Assembly (NCBI GenBank): GCA_006176705.1
Contig: QRFJ01000766.1
Location: forward strand, 248,001 to 312,000
DNA length: 64,000 bases
Source: Cocos nucifera
Taxonomy: Eukaryota > Streptophyta > Magnoliopsida > Arecales > Arecaceae
Reading direction: 5' to 3'
The notes beneath the pieces were generated by a model. That model ran no database searches and was not told where the DNA came from. It was given only the letters and a program-made list of their open reading frames with translations. Below, piece after piece: positions 21,782 to 32,863 of the stretch; position 1 is the first letter of the stretch; every line of letters starts with the position of its first letter. Both the position numbers and the translations under genes were made by a program.

Positions 21782-22804
21782 TTTATTCAAGATAGCGGCA
21801 TTGGAAAATAGATCAAGCTTGATGAGAAAGTCTCACAAGTGGAACGAGCTAAGGACCAATTGGAACCAAATCAGGTTGAGCCAATAAGAACACTACCTCC
21901 TCCACCTCGTAGATCGGAAAGAGTTTTCCCGTCCCCCTGAAAGATACTTAGGTATTATTTCAGAGGAAGTAGAGGAAAATGTTCCTCGTAGGTAATGGTG
22001 CTCATGGTGATGATCCCAAAACCTACAACGAGGCGATATCAGATATCGACTCCGAGAAATGGCTAGAGGCAATGCAGTCAGAAATTGACTCGATGCACTC
22101 AAACCAAGTCTGGACCTTGGTAGATCCACCAGAAGGTATAGTACCTATTGGATGTAAATGGATCTTCAAGAGAAAGATTGGTGCAGATGGGAATGTGGAG
22201 ACATTCAAGGCTAGACTAGTGGCAAAAGGTTATAGTCAACGCGAAGGCATTGACTATCAGGATACCTTTTCCCCAGTGGCTATGCTAAAATCCATCCGCA
22301 CATTGCTTGCCGTTGCAGCCTATTTCGATTATGAAATATGGCAAATGGACGTGAAAACGGCATTCCTAAATGGATATCTTGAGGAAGATATCTATATGGA
22401 ACAGCCGCTAGGTTTCACATCCAGTGATACTGATCACAAGGTTTGCAAGCTGCAAAGGTCCATATATGGACTTAAGCAAGCATCTCGGAGCTGGAACACT
22501 CGTTTCAATGATGTGATCAAAAAGTTTGGTTTCATCAAAAATGAAGAGGAACCATGTGTTTTCAAAAAGGGTCAGTGGGAGCGCTGTTGTCTTCCTCGTA
22601 TTGTACGTGGATGACATCCTCCTTATTGGGAATGATATTCCCATGTTGACATCAGTCAAGATGTGGTTGTCCAAGGAATTCTCCATGAAAGACCTAGGTG
22701 AAGCATCCTTTATTCTAGGAATTAAGGTCTATAGGGATAGACCGAATAGGATGCTAGGACTTTCACAGAAGATGTACATAGAGGAAAGTACTAAAGAGGT
22801 TTAG
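21782..22804 (+). pseudogene. C reverse transcriptase
   Basis: After a degraded linker (another TAG near 21809 and a frameshift around the PPPPRRSE segment) the RT domain reads from about 21979: IGCKWIFKRKIGADG, FSPVAMLKSIRTLLAVAA, the catalytic MDVKTAFLNG, LQRSIYGLKQASRSW, and FLVLYVDDILLIGND with the YVDD box near 22600. Frameshifts occur near 22568 (an extra G in AAAAAGGGTCAG) and near 22790. Catalytic aspartates are still encoded, but in different frames. Confidence 0.88.
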
Positions 22805-22805
22805 T

Positions 22806-23391
22806 ATGGAAAACTCTAAGAGGGGATTAATACCCTTCAGACATGGTATTCATCTTTCCAAGAAGATGTGCCCTAGCACACCTGAGGAAATAGAACGCAT
22901 GAGCAAGATCCCTTATGCTTCTGCAATAGGGAGCCTCATGTATGCCATGCTATGTACACGACCTGATATAGCCCATGCTGTGAGTGTCACAAGCAGATAT
23001 CAGTCAAATCCAGGTGAAGAACACTGGACTTCTGTGAAATGTATCCTTAAGTACTTGAGAAGAACTAAGGATATGAATGTTGGTCTTTGGTAATGGAGAA
23101 CTCCAAGTCCAGGGATACACAGACTCAGATTTCATGTCTGATATAGATGATCGAAAGTCGACATCTGGCAGACTGTTTGTGTGCAATGGTGGTGCTGTCA
23201 GCTGGAAGAGTTCCAAGCAAACGGTGATACCACCCCATCCACGATTACCTCGAGAAAGGGTTACGTCGAGGTCAAGAGAGTCAACTCCACAGATAATGTG
23301 GCAGACCCACTTACAAAGCCGTTGGGCCAGCAGAAGATTCGAAGCCCACCTTGAGAAGATGGGACTTAGACTTGTAGCCAATTGGCTTTAG
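22806..23391 (+). pseudogene. C RT thumb and deleted RNase H
   Basis: Reads ENSKRGLIPFRHGIHLSKK through RPDIAHAVSV to YLRRTKD, shifts frame at about 23073 (two extra bases in GATATGAATGTTG), and continues LVFGNGELQVQGYTDSDF. At about 23229 it jumps from the SKQTVI motif to the sequence for HLIRDYLEKG, read out of phase. The missing 198 bp contain the MEAEY and YCDNNGA motifs with two catalytic acids, so this protein could not degrade the RNA strand. The same junction occurs in A and M. Confidence 0.88.
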
Positions 23392-23394
23392 GAC

Positions 23395-23404
23395 AAGTGG
23401 GAGA
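23395..23404 (+). other. Copia C polypurine tract
   Basis: AAGTGGGAGA directly before the 3' LTR (ATTGTTAG). It is the plus-strand primer site, identical in A, E and L. Confidence 0.85.
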
Positions 23405-23405
23405 T

Positions 23406-25687
23406 TGTTAGATATATGTGCCCTAGAAGCCAGAATTGGCTGACACTTGTAATACACTTCTAGGGGCAAAATTATAATTTTGACTAAAATCAATAAATGG
23501 GTTATTTTCTATCACATATGTGTATTTAGTGTCTGTGATACATCCTTTGAGTTAATGGTAATGATAATTCATATTTTCAAGAGTTGAAAATTTAAGACAT
23601 GAATAATCATTATTAACTCATAAATTGCTCCCGACCATAGGATCATCACGAGGATGGTGATTGATCCGGAAGGTTGGTGTACAATCGCTTCTCTTTAGTA
23701 GATGAGTCTTGAGTCTACGGTGTGGAGACACCGGAGCGAGAGTACAGGTACTCGTTAGAGAACGAGGGCACTGAGCGTGACCACCTCGAGTAGTCATTAG
23801 GGAGTCTACCTTCTCGTCAATGACTGACTCGATGCTGCAGTAGTGTGTCTGGTTCTTTGACCTGAGGTGCATCGGCAGTTCACCTTGAGGGTGTTATAGT
23901 TTGACTACACCATTACTCGGTCTCCTAGCCATATGGAACCCTGAGGTGTATGTTGGCTATAGCATGTTCATTGTAGGAACTGGATGGCATCAAGATGGAA
24001 TCTATCTACCTCGGTGGTAGAGGAGCAGCCCTATGATAATCATGAGAATCAAGTCCAGAAGCCCATGGCCATGGCAGAGTGAAATAATAGAAAGAGTTTC
24101 TATTTAGATTTTCACATTGGACTCGAATCGAATGATTACATCATATGACAGAGACTAGGGTTTGACGAGTTCACCTTAACCCTAATCTGATCGGGGCTCA
24201 AGATAGAAGAACTTAATCACACAGGTAGCTGCACCAAGAGGTTCGCATTCAGCTCTGATGGGTTGCCACCATATACTGCTAGGTGTCACTGGTGGATTTT
24301 GGGAGCAATTAGAATGATTTAGATGATCGATCATTCTAGCTGTTCGAATCAGAAGAGTTCTGATCCATCGAAAGGAGTTTCGATGATGTCGATGATAGAG
24401 ATCATGACATATCCCATTACCATACAGAACTGAACCTAACTGGGTCACACAAACAAGGGTTTGAATCTGGTGATCATCAATTGAACTGATCTAGTTCAAT
24501 TGATCTGAATGAGATTCAATTAGGTTCAAGGAAATCGTGCTAGCACTCGATTGAACCTAACGTTCTTCTTTTGCTATCATAAATAAGTTGTCCTGTCTGA
24601 GCCAAAGGAGTTTGTGCTCAATCAGAGGCCTTCATATGGTCTGACTGGAGGTTGTCCAAGTCAGAAAAGGTTGTCTTATTTTGTAAGACATTACCTGCCA
24701 TTTTTGGTCACCTGCCATTTCTTGTTCTTTGACTTTGGTCAAAAGTCTACCTTTGACTGGTCAAACGTTGACCATTGACACTTTGACTTTTGACCACATG
24801 TCATGCACCTATTGGAGAGCTGGTGGGGGCCTGTCCCCCTGCCAGAACCTGGCAAGGAGAAGGGCGCACGCCACCCTAGGCGTGTGCCCAAGTTGGAGGC
24901 GCCTAGGAGTCCTTGTTGGACAAGGACTCCATCTCCTTTTTGGATTCCAATTAGAGTTCTTCTAAGAACCAACTTTGACTGGTCTTAGGCACCCTCTAAG
25001 GAGGAATCCAGGGGACTCTATTCCCACCAATCAGATTTAGATCTGATTTCACAAAGGGTTGTGATTGGTTGGGAAGAAGAGGAGTTGGATCACAGCTTAG
25101 TCTATAAATAAGACCCTGCGCCCAACTCAGATTTAAGATTCAATTGAGAATTGAAAACCCATGCCCCAAGGCTGCCTCTCCCCTCCTTCTCCATGCCAAA
25201 CCACCTTCTCCCCTTGCTCTCCACGTCCAAAAGGAGTTTTGGACCTTGGTTGGTGCGATTCAGATCAAAGAAAGGCGATCAAAAGCAAGAAGGCTGCGCT
25301 GCTGCAAAGGACGACTGCTGATCTTCAAAAGAGTTTTGAAGATCCTCCAGATCAGATCCAGATCTAATTTTTGGAGGCATGATAGAGAAGAAGAGGATCT
25401 CCAGATCCAACCCGAGTGGATACCGGTAGAGGCCAGGCGCTTGCGTGGCTAAGATCCAGAACCTTCCGCTGCAAACAGGATCATCAACAGGGTAATAGGA
25501 TTACCCAGAATCAGGTAAATTAAATTTGATTTAATTTATCTTTTAATTTTATTTTATTAAAATAATAAGAATCAGATCTGAAACATATCAAGATCTGATT
25601 GGGATCAAGAGAAAAATTTTTAAAATATATCTCTTGATCTGATCAGATCTGAACGAACCTGGATCGGGAAATCAGGATTTTCCTTCA
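23406..25687 (+). repeat. 3' LTR of copia C
   Basis: 2,282 bp, collinear with 15466-17754. W-box cluster at 24728-24795, the hairpin trio at about 24840-24930, TATA at 25101-25110. Differences from the 5' LTR cluster in the first and last few hundred bases, and the centre is nearly identical. The flank resumes the D1 leader. Confidence 0.95.
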
Positions 25688-26592
25688 AAAGGATTCTCTA
25701 TTCCATGTCTTTAACCTTGAATGCGATCTAGTCAAGATAAATCAGACCACAGCTCATTTATCTGGCCATTTCTGATGATGTCTAAGACAAGCCTAGCAAA
25801 CCCTTTCACTGATCGAACTTACCAAGTCTCTTGGTAAGATTATATTTTGATCAGATCGCTTAACTATTCGAGCTAACCCATGTTAGCTAGGTAAATCAGT
25901 TTGACTGATTTAGGTGCTCCTAGACCAACCTATTAATGATCTTCCTTAAGCTGACTTGATGAAGTTGGTGGAAGGATCATGACAAGCTGGTTAATCTGAC
26001 CTACTCGCTTCTATAAATTAAATCCTCTAAAATTATTAGGTCTCTAAAATAAAATAGTTATATGATGACTGGATCATAGCCTTCCATTAAAGTGGATGAT
26101 AATGAGTCCATCAGTTGGATAATCATTGGAGGCCCAAAGGCTTAGTGCTTATCGATTGATAAAATTATCATTCATTATATGATCTCTTGGATACATCTTT
26201 CTAAATGGTGATCAAGTGGGCCAACTAAAGTTGGGCCTGATCATTCATTGGTTGGATGGGCCAAGTATGGTCATGTTAATGGTTGGACCTAACTAGATCC
26301 TTTTTTGAGAAGGCTAAAACCAACTAATCAGGGCCTGGGGCAAAATTTAATTACTAAAAATTATTTAGAGAAATAATTGATTATGAACCTATCCTTAGAT
26401 GTACGTGGGTGGGCCAACAAAAGTTGGGCTCATGTACAGTCTATGTGGATTCTAGTACCCACTACGAAATTAGGATAATTCCTTGAATTGAAGATAAAGG
26501 CTACCAATTCGAATAAATTAGTGGGAGAAATCTTTTGATTAAAGTTCAAATCTTTAGATTTAATGAATCAATCACTAATTAGATTTTGGTTT
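25688..26592 (+). other. D1 untranslated leader, second piece
   Basis: Continuation of the D1 leader after C. It parallels the inverted D2 leader at 56340-57340, for example TGATTTAGGTGCTCCTA, GGCCCAAAGGCTT.GTGCTTATCG and TCAATCACTAATTAGATTTT, which in D2 lies just upstream of gag. It ends at 26592, just short of the expected gag start, where an inverted LTR begins. No open frame of note. The D1 coding region is absent. Confidence 0.8.
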
Positions 26593-28876
26593 TGAAGAAA
26601 AAATCCTATTTCTCAGATCAGGTTCGTTCATATCTGATTTAACCAAGAGAAATATTTTAAAAAATTTTCTCTTAGATCTAAATCAAATCTAATACTTTTC
26701 ATATCTAATTTTATGAATCTAATAAAATAAAATAAATTAAATTAAATTAGATTTAATTTATACCTTGTCTTGGGCAATCTTATTATCTTATGATGATCCT
26801 ACTGATTTTCTGAGGTTCTGGATGCAGTCACGCAATCACCTGGCTTCTATTGGTATCCACTTAGATAGGATCTAGAGATCTTCTCCTTCTTAATCTTTTT
26901 TCCAAAGATTAGATCTGGATCTGATCTTGAAGATCTTCAAAATAATTTTTGAAGATCCGATGTCGTCTCTTGCAACAGTACTGCCTTCTTTCTTTCTTGT
27001 CATCTTTCTCTTGCCTGGATCGTACCAAACTTGAGCCCAAAGCCTCTTAGACATGGAGAGGAGAGAGAGCAAATCAGAGGTAGGCATGGAGGAGAGGGGA
27101 GAGGGCTATGTGGTGTGGGCAAGGGGAGAACCCTTTTTAAACCTAGGCGCAGATAGGGTTTATATAGACCCTGCTGCACCATGTAGTGCCACATCATCCC
27201 GACCAATCACGTCATTTCATATAATCAGATCTAAATCTGATTGGTGGGATGACATCACCTGATCTAATCAGATGAGAGTCCCTCTCAAACATCCTTAGGT
27301 GGCACCAAGACTGATTAAAGTAGAGTCTTTGGCACCACCTTATTTGATACCATGAAGCAACCTGGAGTCCCATCTATATGGGACTCCAGGCGTCGTTATC
27401 CTTAAGCGCATGCCTAGGGAGGCATGCGCCCCATCCTTTCCTCTTTCTAGTAGGGAGACAAACTCTCATCTGCTCTCCTATGGGTGCATGACACATGGGC
27501 AGATGTCTAAGTGTCAAAAGTCAATGTTTGACCAAAGTCAAAAGACAAGAATTAGTAGGTGATGGAAAATGGTAGGTGTTGTCTTAAATTTATCTCATAA
27601 ATTAAGACAACCCTTTTTTGACCAAAACAAGCTTCAGTCAGACCAAGTAAAAGTACCTGAGTGAGGCTAAACACATTTGGCTTAGTCGAGACAATTTTTG
27701 ATGATTATTGAAGGAGAACATTAGGCTCAGTCGTGTGCTAGCATGATTTTCTTGAACCTAATTGAATCTAATTCAAATCAATTGAACTGGATTAGTCCAA
27801 TTGATGATATCCAGATCCAAACTCTTATTTGTGTGATCCAGTTAGGTTCAGTTACATATGGTAATAAGATATGTTGTGATCTCTATCATCGACATCATCG
27901 AAAAACCTTCCGATGGATTAGAACTTTTCTAATTCAGACAACTAGAAAGATCAATCATCCAAATCATTCTAATTGCTCCTAAAATCAACCAGTGACACCT
28001 AGCAGTATATGGTGGCAACCCATCAGAACTGAAGACAAATCTCTCGGTGCAATTACCTGTGTGATTAAGTTCTTCTATCTTGAGCCCCGATCGGATTAGG
28101 GTTAAGGTGAACTTGTCAAATCTAATATCCATCATATGAATTAATCATTCGATTCAAATCCAAAGTAAAAATCTTAAAAGAAACTCTTTCTATTATTTTA
28201 CTATGCCATGGCCATGGGCTTATGGATTTGATTCTCATGATTATCATAGGACTACTCCTCTCTACTAAGGTAGATAGATTCCCTCTTGGTGCAATTCAAT
28301 TTCTATAATGAATATGCTATAGCCAACATACACCTCAGAGTTCTGAATGATTAGAAGACTGAGCTATGGTGTAGTCAAACTATAACACCTTCAAGGTGAA
28401 CTGTCGATGCACCTCAGGTCAAAGAACCAGACACACCACTGTAGCTTCGAGCTAGTCATCGACGAGAAGGTAGACTTTCTAATGACTGCTCGAGGTGGTC
28501 ACGCTCAGTGCCCTCATTCTCTAACGAGTACCTATACTCTCGCTTTGGTGTCTCCACACCGTAGACTCAAGACTCATCTACTAAAGAGAAGCGATTGTAC
28601 ACCAACCTTTCAGGATCAATCACCATCCTCATGATGATCCTATGGTCAGGGAGCATTTTATGAGTTAATAATGATTATTCATGTCTTAAATTTTCAACTC
28701 TTGAAAATATGAATTATCATTACCATTAACTCAAAGGATGTATCACAGACACTAAATACACATATGTGATAGAAAATAACCCAATTTATTGATTTTAGTC
28801 AAAATTATAATTTTGCCCTTAGAAGTGTATTACAAGTGTCAGCCAATTCTGGCTTCTAGGGCACATATATCTAACA
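26593..28876 (-). repeat. 3' LTR of E, probably chimeric
   Basis: Begins TGAAG and ends TCTAACA on the + strand. The outer part (toward 28876) resembles C-type LTRs, whereas 26593 to about 27720 resembles B-type LTRs (B at 4600-5741 and fragment J), including the block around CAAAGCCTCTTAGACATGG and a 13-bp perfect hairpin at 27361-27390. Recombination between E's LTR and a neighbouring J-type LTR is inferred. Confidence 0.8.
27361..27390 (-). other. U3 hairpin of the E LTR (13-bp perfect stem)
   Basis: CCTGGAGTCCCAT pairs with ATGGGACTCCAGG around a 4-base loop. It corresponds to 16966-16990 in C, where the inner stem is CTTGT/ACAAG. The pairing is kept while the bases differ on both arms. 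Confidence 0.75.
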
Positions 28877-28890
28877 ATCTCCCACTTGTC

Positions 28891-30495
28891 CTAAAGCCAA
28901 TTGGCTACAAGTCTAAGTCCCATCTTCTCAAGGTGGGCTTCGATCTTCTGCTGGCCCAACGGCTTTGTAAGTGGGTCTGCCACATTATCTGCGGAGTCGA
29001 CTCTCTTGACCTCGACGTAACCCTTCTCGAGGTAATCGCGGATGAGGTGGTATCGCCGCTCAATGTGCTTGGATTTCTGGTGAGACCTCGGCTCCTTAGC
29101 AAGGGCTATGGCGCCATTGTTGTCGCAGTATAGAGGAATGGCATCTGATGGCATTACTCCGAATTTCTGCAGCAAACTTCTTGTACCAGAATGCTTCCTT
29201 CGCAGCCTCTGATGCAGCGATATATTCTGCTTCCATGGTGGAATCTGCTATCACTGTTTGCTTGGAACTCTTCCAGCTGACAGCACCACCATTGCACACA
29301 AACAGACTCCAGATGTCGACTTTCGATCATCTATATCGGACATGAAATCCGAGTCTGTGTATCCCTGGACTTGGAGTTCTCCATTACCAAAGACCAACAT
29401 CATATCCTTAGTTCTTCTCAAGTACTTAAGGATACATTTCACAGAAGTCCAGTGTTCTTCACCTGGATTTGACTGATATCTGCTTGTGACACTCACAGCA
29501 TGGGCTATATCAGGTCGTGTACATAGCATGGCATACATGAGGCTCCCTATTGCAGAAGCATAAGGGATCTTGCTCATGCGTTCTATTTCCTCAGGTGTGC
29601 TAGGGCACATCTTCTTGGAAAGATGAATACCATGTCTGAAGGGTATTAATCCCCTCTTAGAGTTTTCCATACTAAACCTCTTTAGTACTTCCTCTATGTA
29701 CATCTTCTGTGAAAGTCCTAGCATCCTATTCGGTCTATCCCTATAGACCTTAATTCCTAGAATAAAGGATGCTTCACCTAGGTCTTTCATGGAGAATTCC
29801 TTGGACAACCATATTTTGACTGATGTCAACATGGGAATATCATTCCCAATAAGGAGGATGTCATCCACGTACAATACGAGGAAGACAACAGCGCTCCCAC
29901 TGACCTTTTTGAAAACACATGGTTCCTCTTCATTTTTGATGAAACCAAACTTTTTGATCACATCATTGAAACGAGTGTTCCAGCTCCGAGATGCTTGCTT
30001 AAGTCCATATATGGACCTTTGCAGCTTGCAAACCTTGTGATCAGTATCACTGGATGTGAAACCTAGCGGCTGTTCCATATAGATATCTTCCTCAAGATAT
30101 CCATTTAAGAATGCCATTTTCACGTCCATTTGCCATATTTCATAATCGAAATAGGCTGCAACAGGCAAGCAATGTGCGGATGGATTTTAGCATAGCCACT
30201 GGGAAAAGGTATCCTGATAGTCAATGCCTTCGCGTTGACTATAACCTTTTGCCACTAGTCTAGCCTTGAATGTCTCCACATTCCCATCTGCACCAATCTT
30301 TCTCTTGAAGATCCATTTACACCCAATAGGTACTATACCTTCTGGTGGATCTACCAAGGTCCAGACTTGGTTTGAGTGCATCGAGTCAATTTCTGACTGC
30401 ATTGCCTCTAGCCATTTCTCGGAGTCGATATCTGATATCGCCTCGTTGTAGGTTTTGGGATCATCACCATGAGCACCATTACCTACGAGGAACAT
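28891..30495 (-). pseudogene. E reverse transcriptase and RNase H
   Basis: From 30495 the reading includes GNGAHGDDPKTY, IGCKWIFKRKIGADG, then (after a break near 30180) MDVKMAFLNG, YVDDILLIGND and GYTDSDF in a 305-codon frame to about 29251. RNase H is complete in length (MEAEYIAASEA, LYCDNNGAIALAKEPRSH, KHIERRYHLIRDYLEKG) but crosses two breaks: a missing base near 29310 and a +1 base near 29163 relative to B. The +1 is also in L. It ends PLGQQKIEAHLEKMGLRLVANWL-like, just before the polypurine tract. Confidence 0.88.
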
Positions 30496-30533
30496 TTTCT
30501 CTACTTCCTCTGAAATAATACCTAAGTATCTCT

Positions 30534-31560
30534 TCAGGGGGATGGAAAACTCTTTTCCGATCTACGAGGTGGAGGAGGTAGTGTTCTTATTGGCTCAACC
30601 TGATTTGGTTCCAATTGGTCCTTAGCTCGTTCCACTTGTGAGACTTTCTCATCAAGCTTGATCTGCTTTTCCAATGCCGCTATCTTGAATAAACTATTTT
30701 TCAAGAAAGATGGCATGTCGACTCACAATCACATTGTGGTCTTCTGGAATGTAGAAATAGTATCCTAATGACTCTTTAGGATATCCTATGAATCGAGCTC
30801 TAAAGGACCTAAACTCTAACTTGTCCGCTTGTTGTCTTTTGACATGAGCCGGACAACCCCAAATTCTGAGATGACTCAGACTTGGTTTCTTACCGTGCCA
30901 TATCTCATACGGTGTGGTAGGAACGGTTTTAGAGGGAACCCTATTCAGTAGATAGAATTGAAGTTAACAATGAGTGTCCCCAAAGAAAATCAGGGAGGTC
31001 TGTGAAGCTCATCATGGATCGAACCATATCCAATAGAGTCCGATTTCTCCATTCTGAAACCCCGTTGAGTTGAGGTGTTCCTGGTGGAGTCCATTGAGAG
31101 ACTATGCCATTTTCCTTGAGATAGTCTAGGAATTTCCGGCTAAGGTATTCACCTCCTCGATCTGATCGAAGAACCTTAATGGGTTTTTCAGTTTGTTTTT
31201 CTACTTCATGTCTGAATTCTTTGAACTTTTCAAAAGCTTCAGACTTGTGTCTCATAAGATACACATACCCATACCTAGACAGATCATCGGTAAAGGTAAT
31301 GAAGTAGACAAAATTGCCTCTAGCCGGCACATCAAATGGGCCGCACACATCAGTATGTACTAGGGCAAGGAGATCTGTGGCCCTTTCCCCATGTCCTAAC
31401 AAAAGGGAGTTTAGTCATTTTGCCTTGAAGACAAGATTCACAAGTTGGATATGACTCGAAAGTCAATGGACTCAATAGCCCATTTTTCTCCAATTTGTTG
31501 ATCCTATCTTCTGCTATATGACCTAATCTCAGGTGCCATAGATATCTATCATTTGGACTA
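30534..31560 (-). pseudogene. E integrase and linker
   Basis: Zinc-binding segment near 31440-31540, then HTDVCGPF, LRSDRGGEYLS and GVSEWRNRT in a 153-codon stretch (31402-30941), broken near 30955 just after the SLLTSI motif. The C-terminal part runs on to HAIFLEK and a TAG at 30694-30696 (CTA on the + strand), the same position as in C (21779) and N (52819). Beyond it the linker SIGKQ-type reading and PPPPRRSE are kept. Confidence 0.85.
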
Positions 31561-31596
31561 TCCCTAGGTCATTTGCATTCACGTTTTGCTCGATAG

Positions 31597-32863
31597 TTAG
31601 AAAGTAGGTACATCAATATGTAGCTGATAAAGACCATTAATAAGAAAACCATTTGCAATTTTATTTCTTTCATAAAGAATGTTACAATGGTCCTTAAAGA
31701 AGGTAATCACATAGCCTTCTAGTGCTAAGCATGAAACAGAAATCAAATTCCTGCTAGCTGCAGGCACATAATAACAGTCTTTCAAAACTAAGTCTAAACC
31801 AGATGGTAATCGAAGAGGGTATGTTCCTATGGCTACTGCAGCAACTCTTGCTCCATTATCGATGCATAGGATCATGTCTCCATCCCTCAGCCTCCTGCTA
31901 TCCTCAAGACCCTGCATATGGAAGTGCACAGATGAGCACTAGAACCAGAGTCAAGCACCCAACTGGATGCAGAAGAAATCCGTAAGGTTAGACTCAATAA
32001 CGAGCATACCTCCAGAAGGACCTTCCTTCTTGTTCTTCAGGGTGGCCAGGTAAGTAGGGCAGTTCCGCTTCCAATGGCCGTCGCTGTTGCAATGGAAAAT
32101 ACTTTTCCTTTGATCAGCAACCTTCTTCTTCAGCTTCTATCTTTTTCTTCTTTCCTTCTTCCACCTTTTGCTTTTTCACAGACTTCTTTTTCTTTCCATA
32201 AGACTTTCTTTTGGAAGAAGTCCGTTCCATAGCAAGAACTGAGCCTTTAGAACCTTTCATAGAAAGCTCAGCGGTAACCAGCATATTCATTAAGCTCGGC
32301 CAAGGAATTTTGAAGTTTATGCATGTGGTAATTCATGATGAATTGCCCATATGCATCAGTCAAGGATTGCAGAATAATATCATTCTGCAGATCCAAGTCC
32401 AACTTCACTTTACCGAGCTTCTCAAGCTCTTCCATGTCCTTGATCATCATCAGACAGTGATCTTGGACTGACTGCCCATCATGCATCTTAGCCTTAAAAA
32501 GTCATTTAGTGACTTGATACTTTGGCTGCGCGACTCTGTTCACCAAACATCTCCTTATAGGTGAGCCAACATTTGGCGAGCAGTCCCGATATCTTCATGT
32601 TGGCGTACTGGAAGCTCATCAGACATCGAGCCCAACATGTAGTATCTGGCCTTATTATCTTCGTCCATCCACTTTTTCAAGAGACGCTCTCTGTTCAACG
32701 GATGGAACGGGCTGGTAAGGTGGGAGGGTCCTGGTCCAATACATGAGTTAACTTCTTCAAAATCCCAAAATAATTTTGAAGTTCCTGAGCCAATCCTTTA
32801 TAATTGGGTCCGATCAGTCTATGTGGTGTCCAGGATACGTGCTAGTGGGTTGGACGCAGACAT
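31597..32863 (-). pseudogene. E gag and protease
   Basis: Starts at the ATG at 32863-32861 (MSASNPLARIL). Gag is broken several times: stops in the first 20 codons and frameshifts near 32750, 32590 and 32500. The zinc knuckle region (near 32060-32100) reads NSDGHWKRNC after a damaged first cysteine pair. The protease active site falls near 31940, around a frameshift, and the rest of the protease is open from 31929 to 31597 (RIDNGARVAAV..., YYVPAASRNLISVS). Not functional. Confidence 0.85.

Larger units (their letters stand above)
15466..25687 (+). mobile_element. Copia element C, nearly full length, defective
   Basis: A 10.2-kb Ty1/copia element with both LTRs (15466-17754 and 23406-25687), an initiator-Met primer-binding site, a long leader, gag, protease, integrase, RT and RNase H in copia order, and a polypurine tract. 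The LTRs differ at roughly 30 positions by hand count, yet gag-pol has at least two nonsense codons, several frameshifts and a 198-bp RNase H deletion. It sits inside the D1 leader. The flanks (attag / aaagg) are not a clear target duplication. Domain content suggests the Tork/Tnt1 side of copia, tentatively. Confidence 0.92.
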
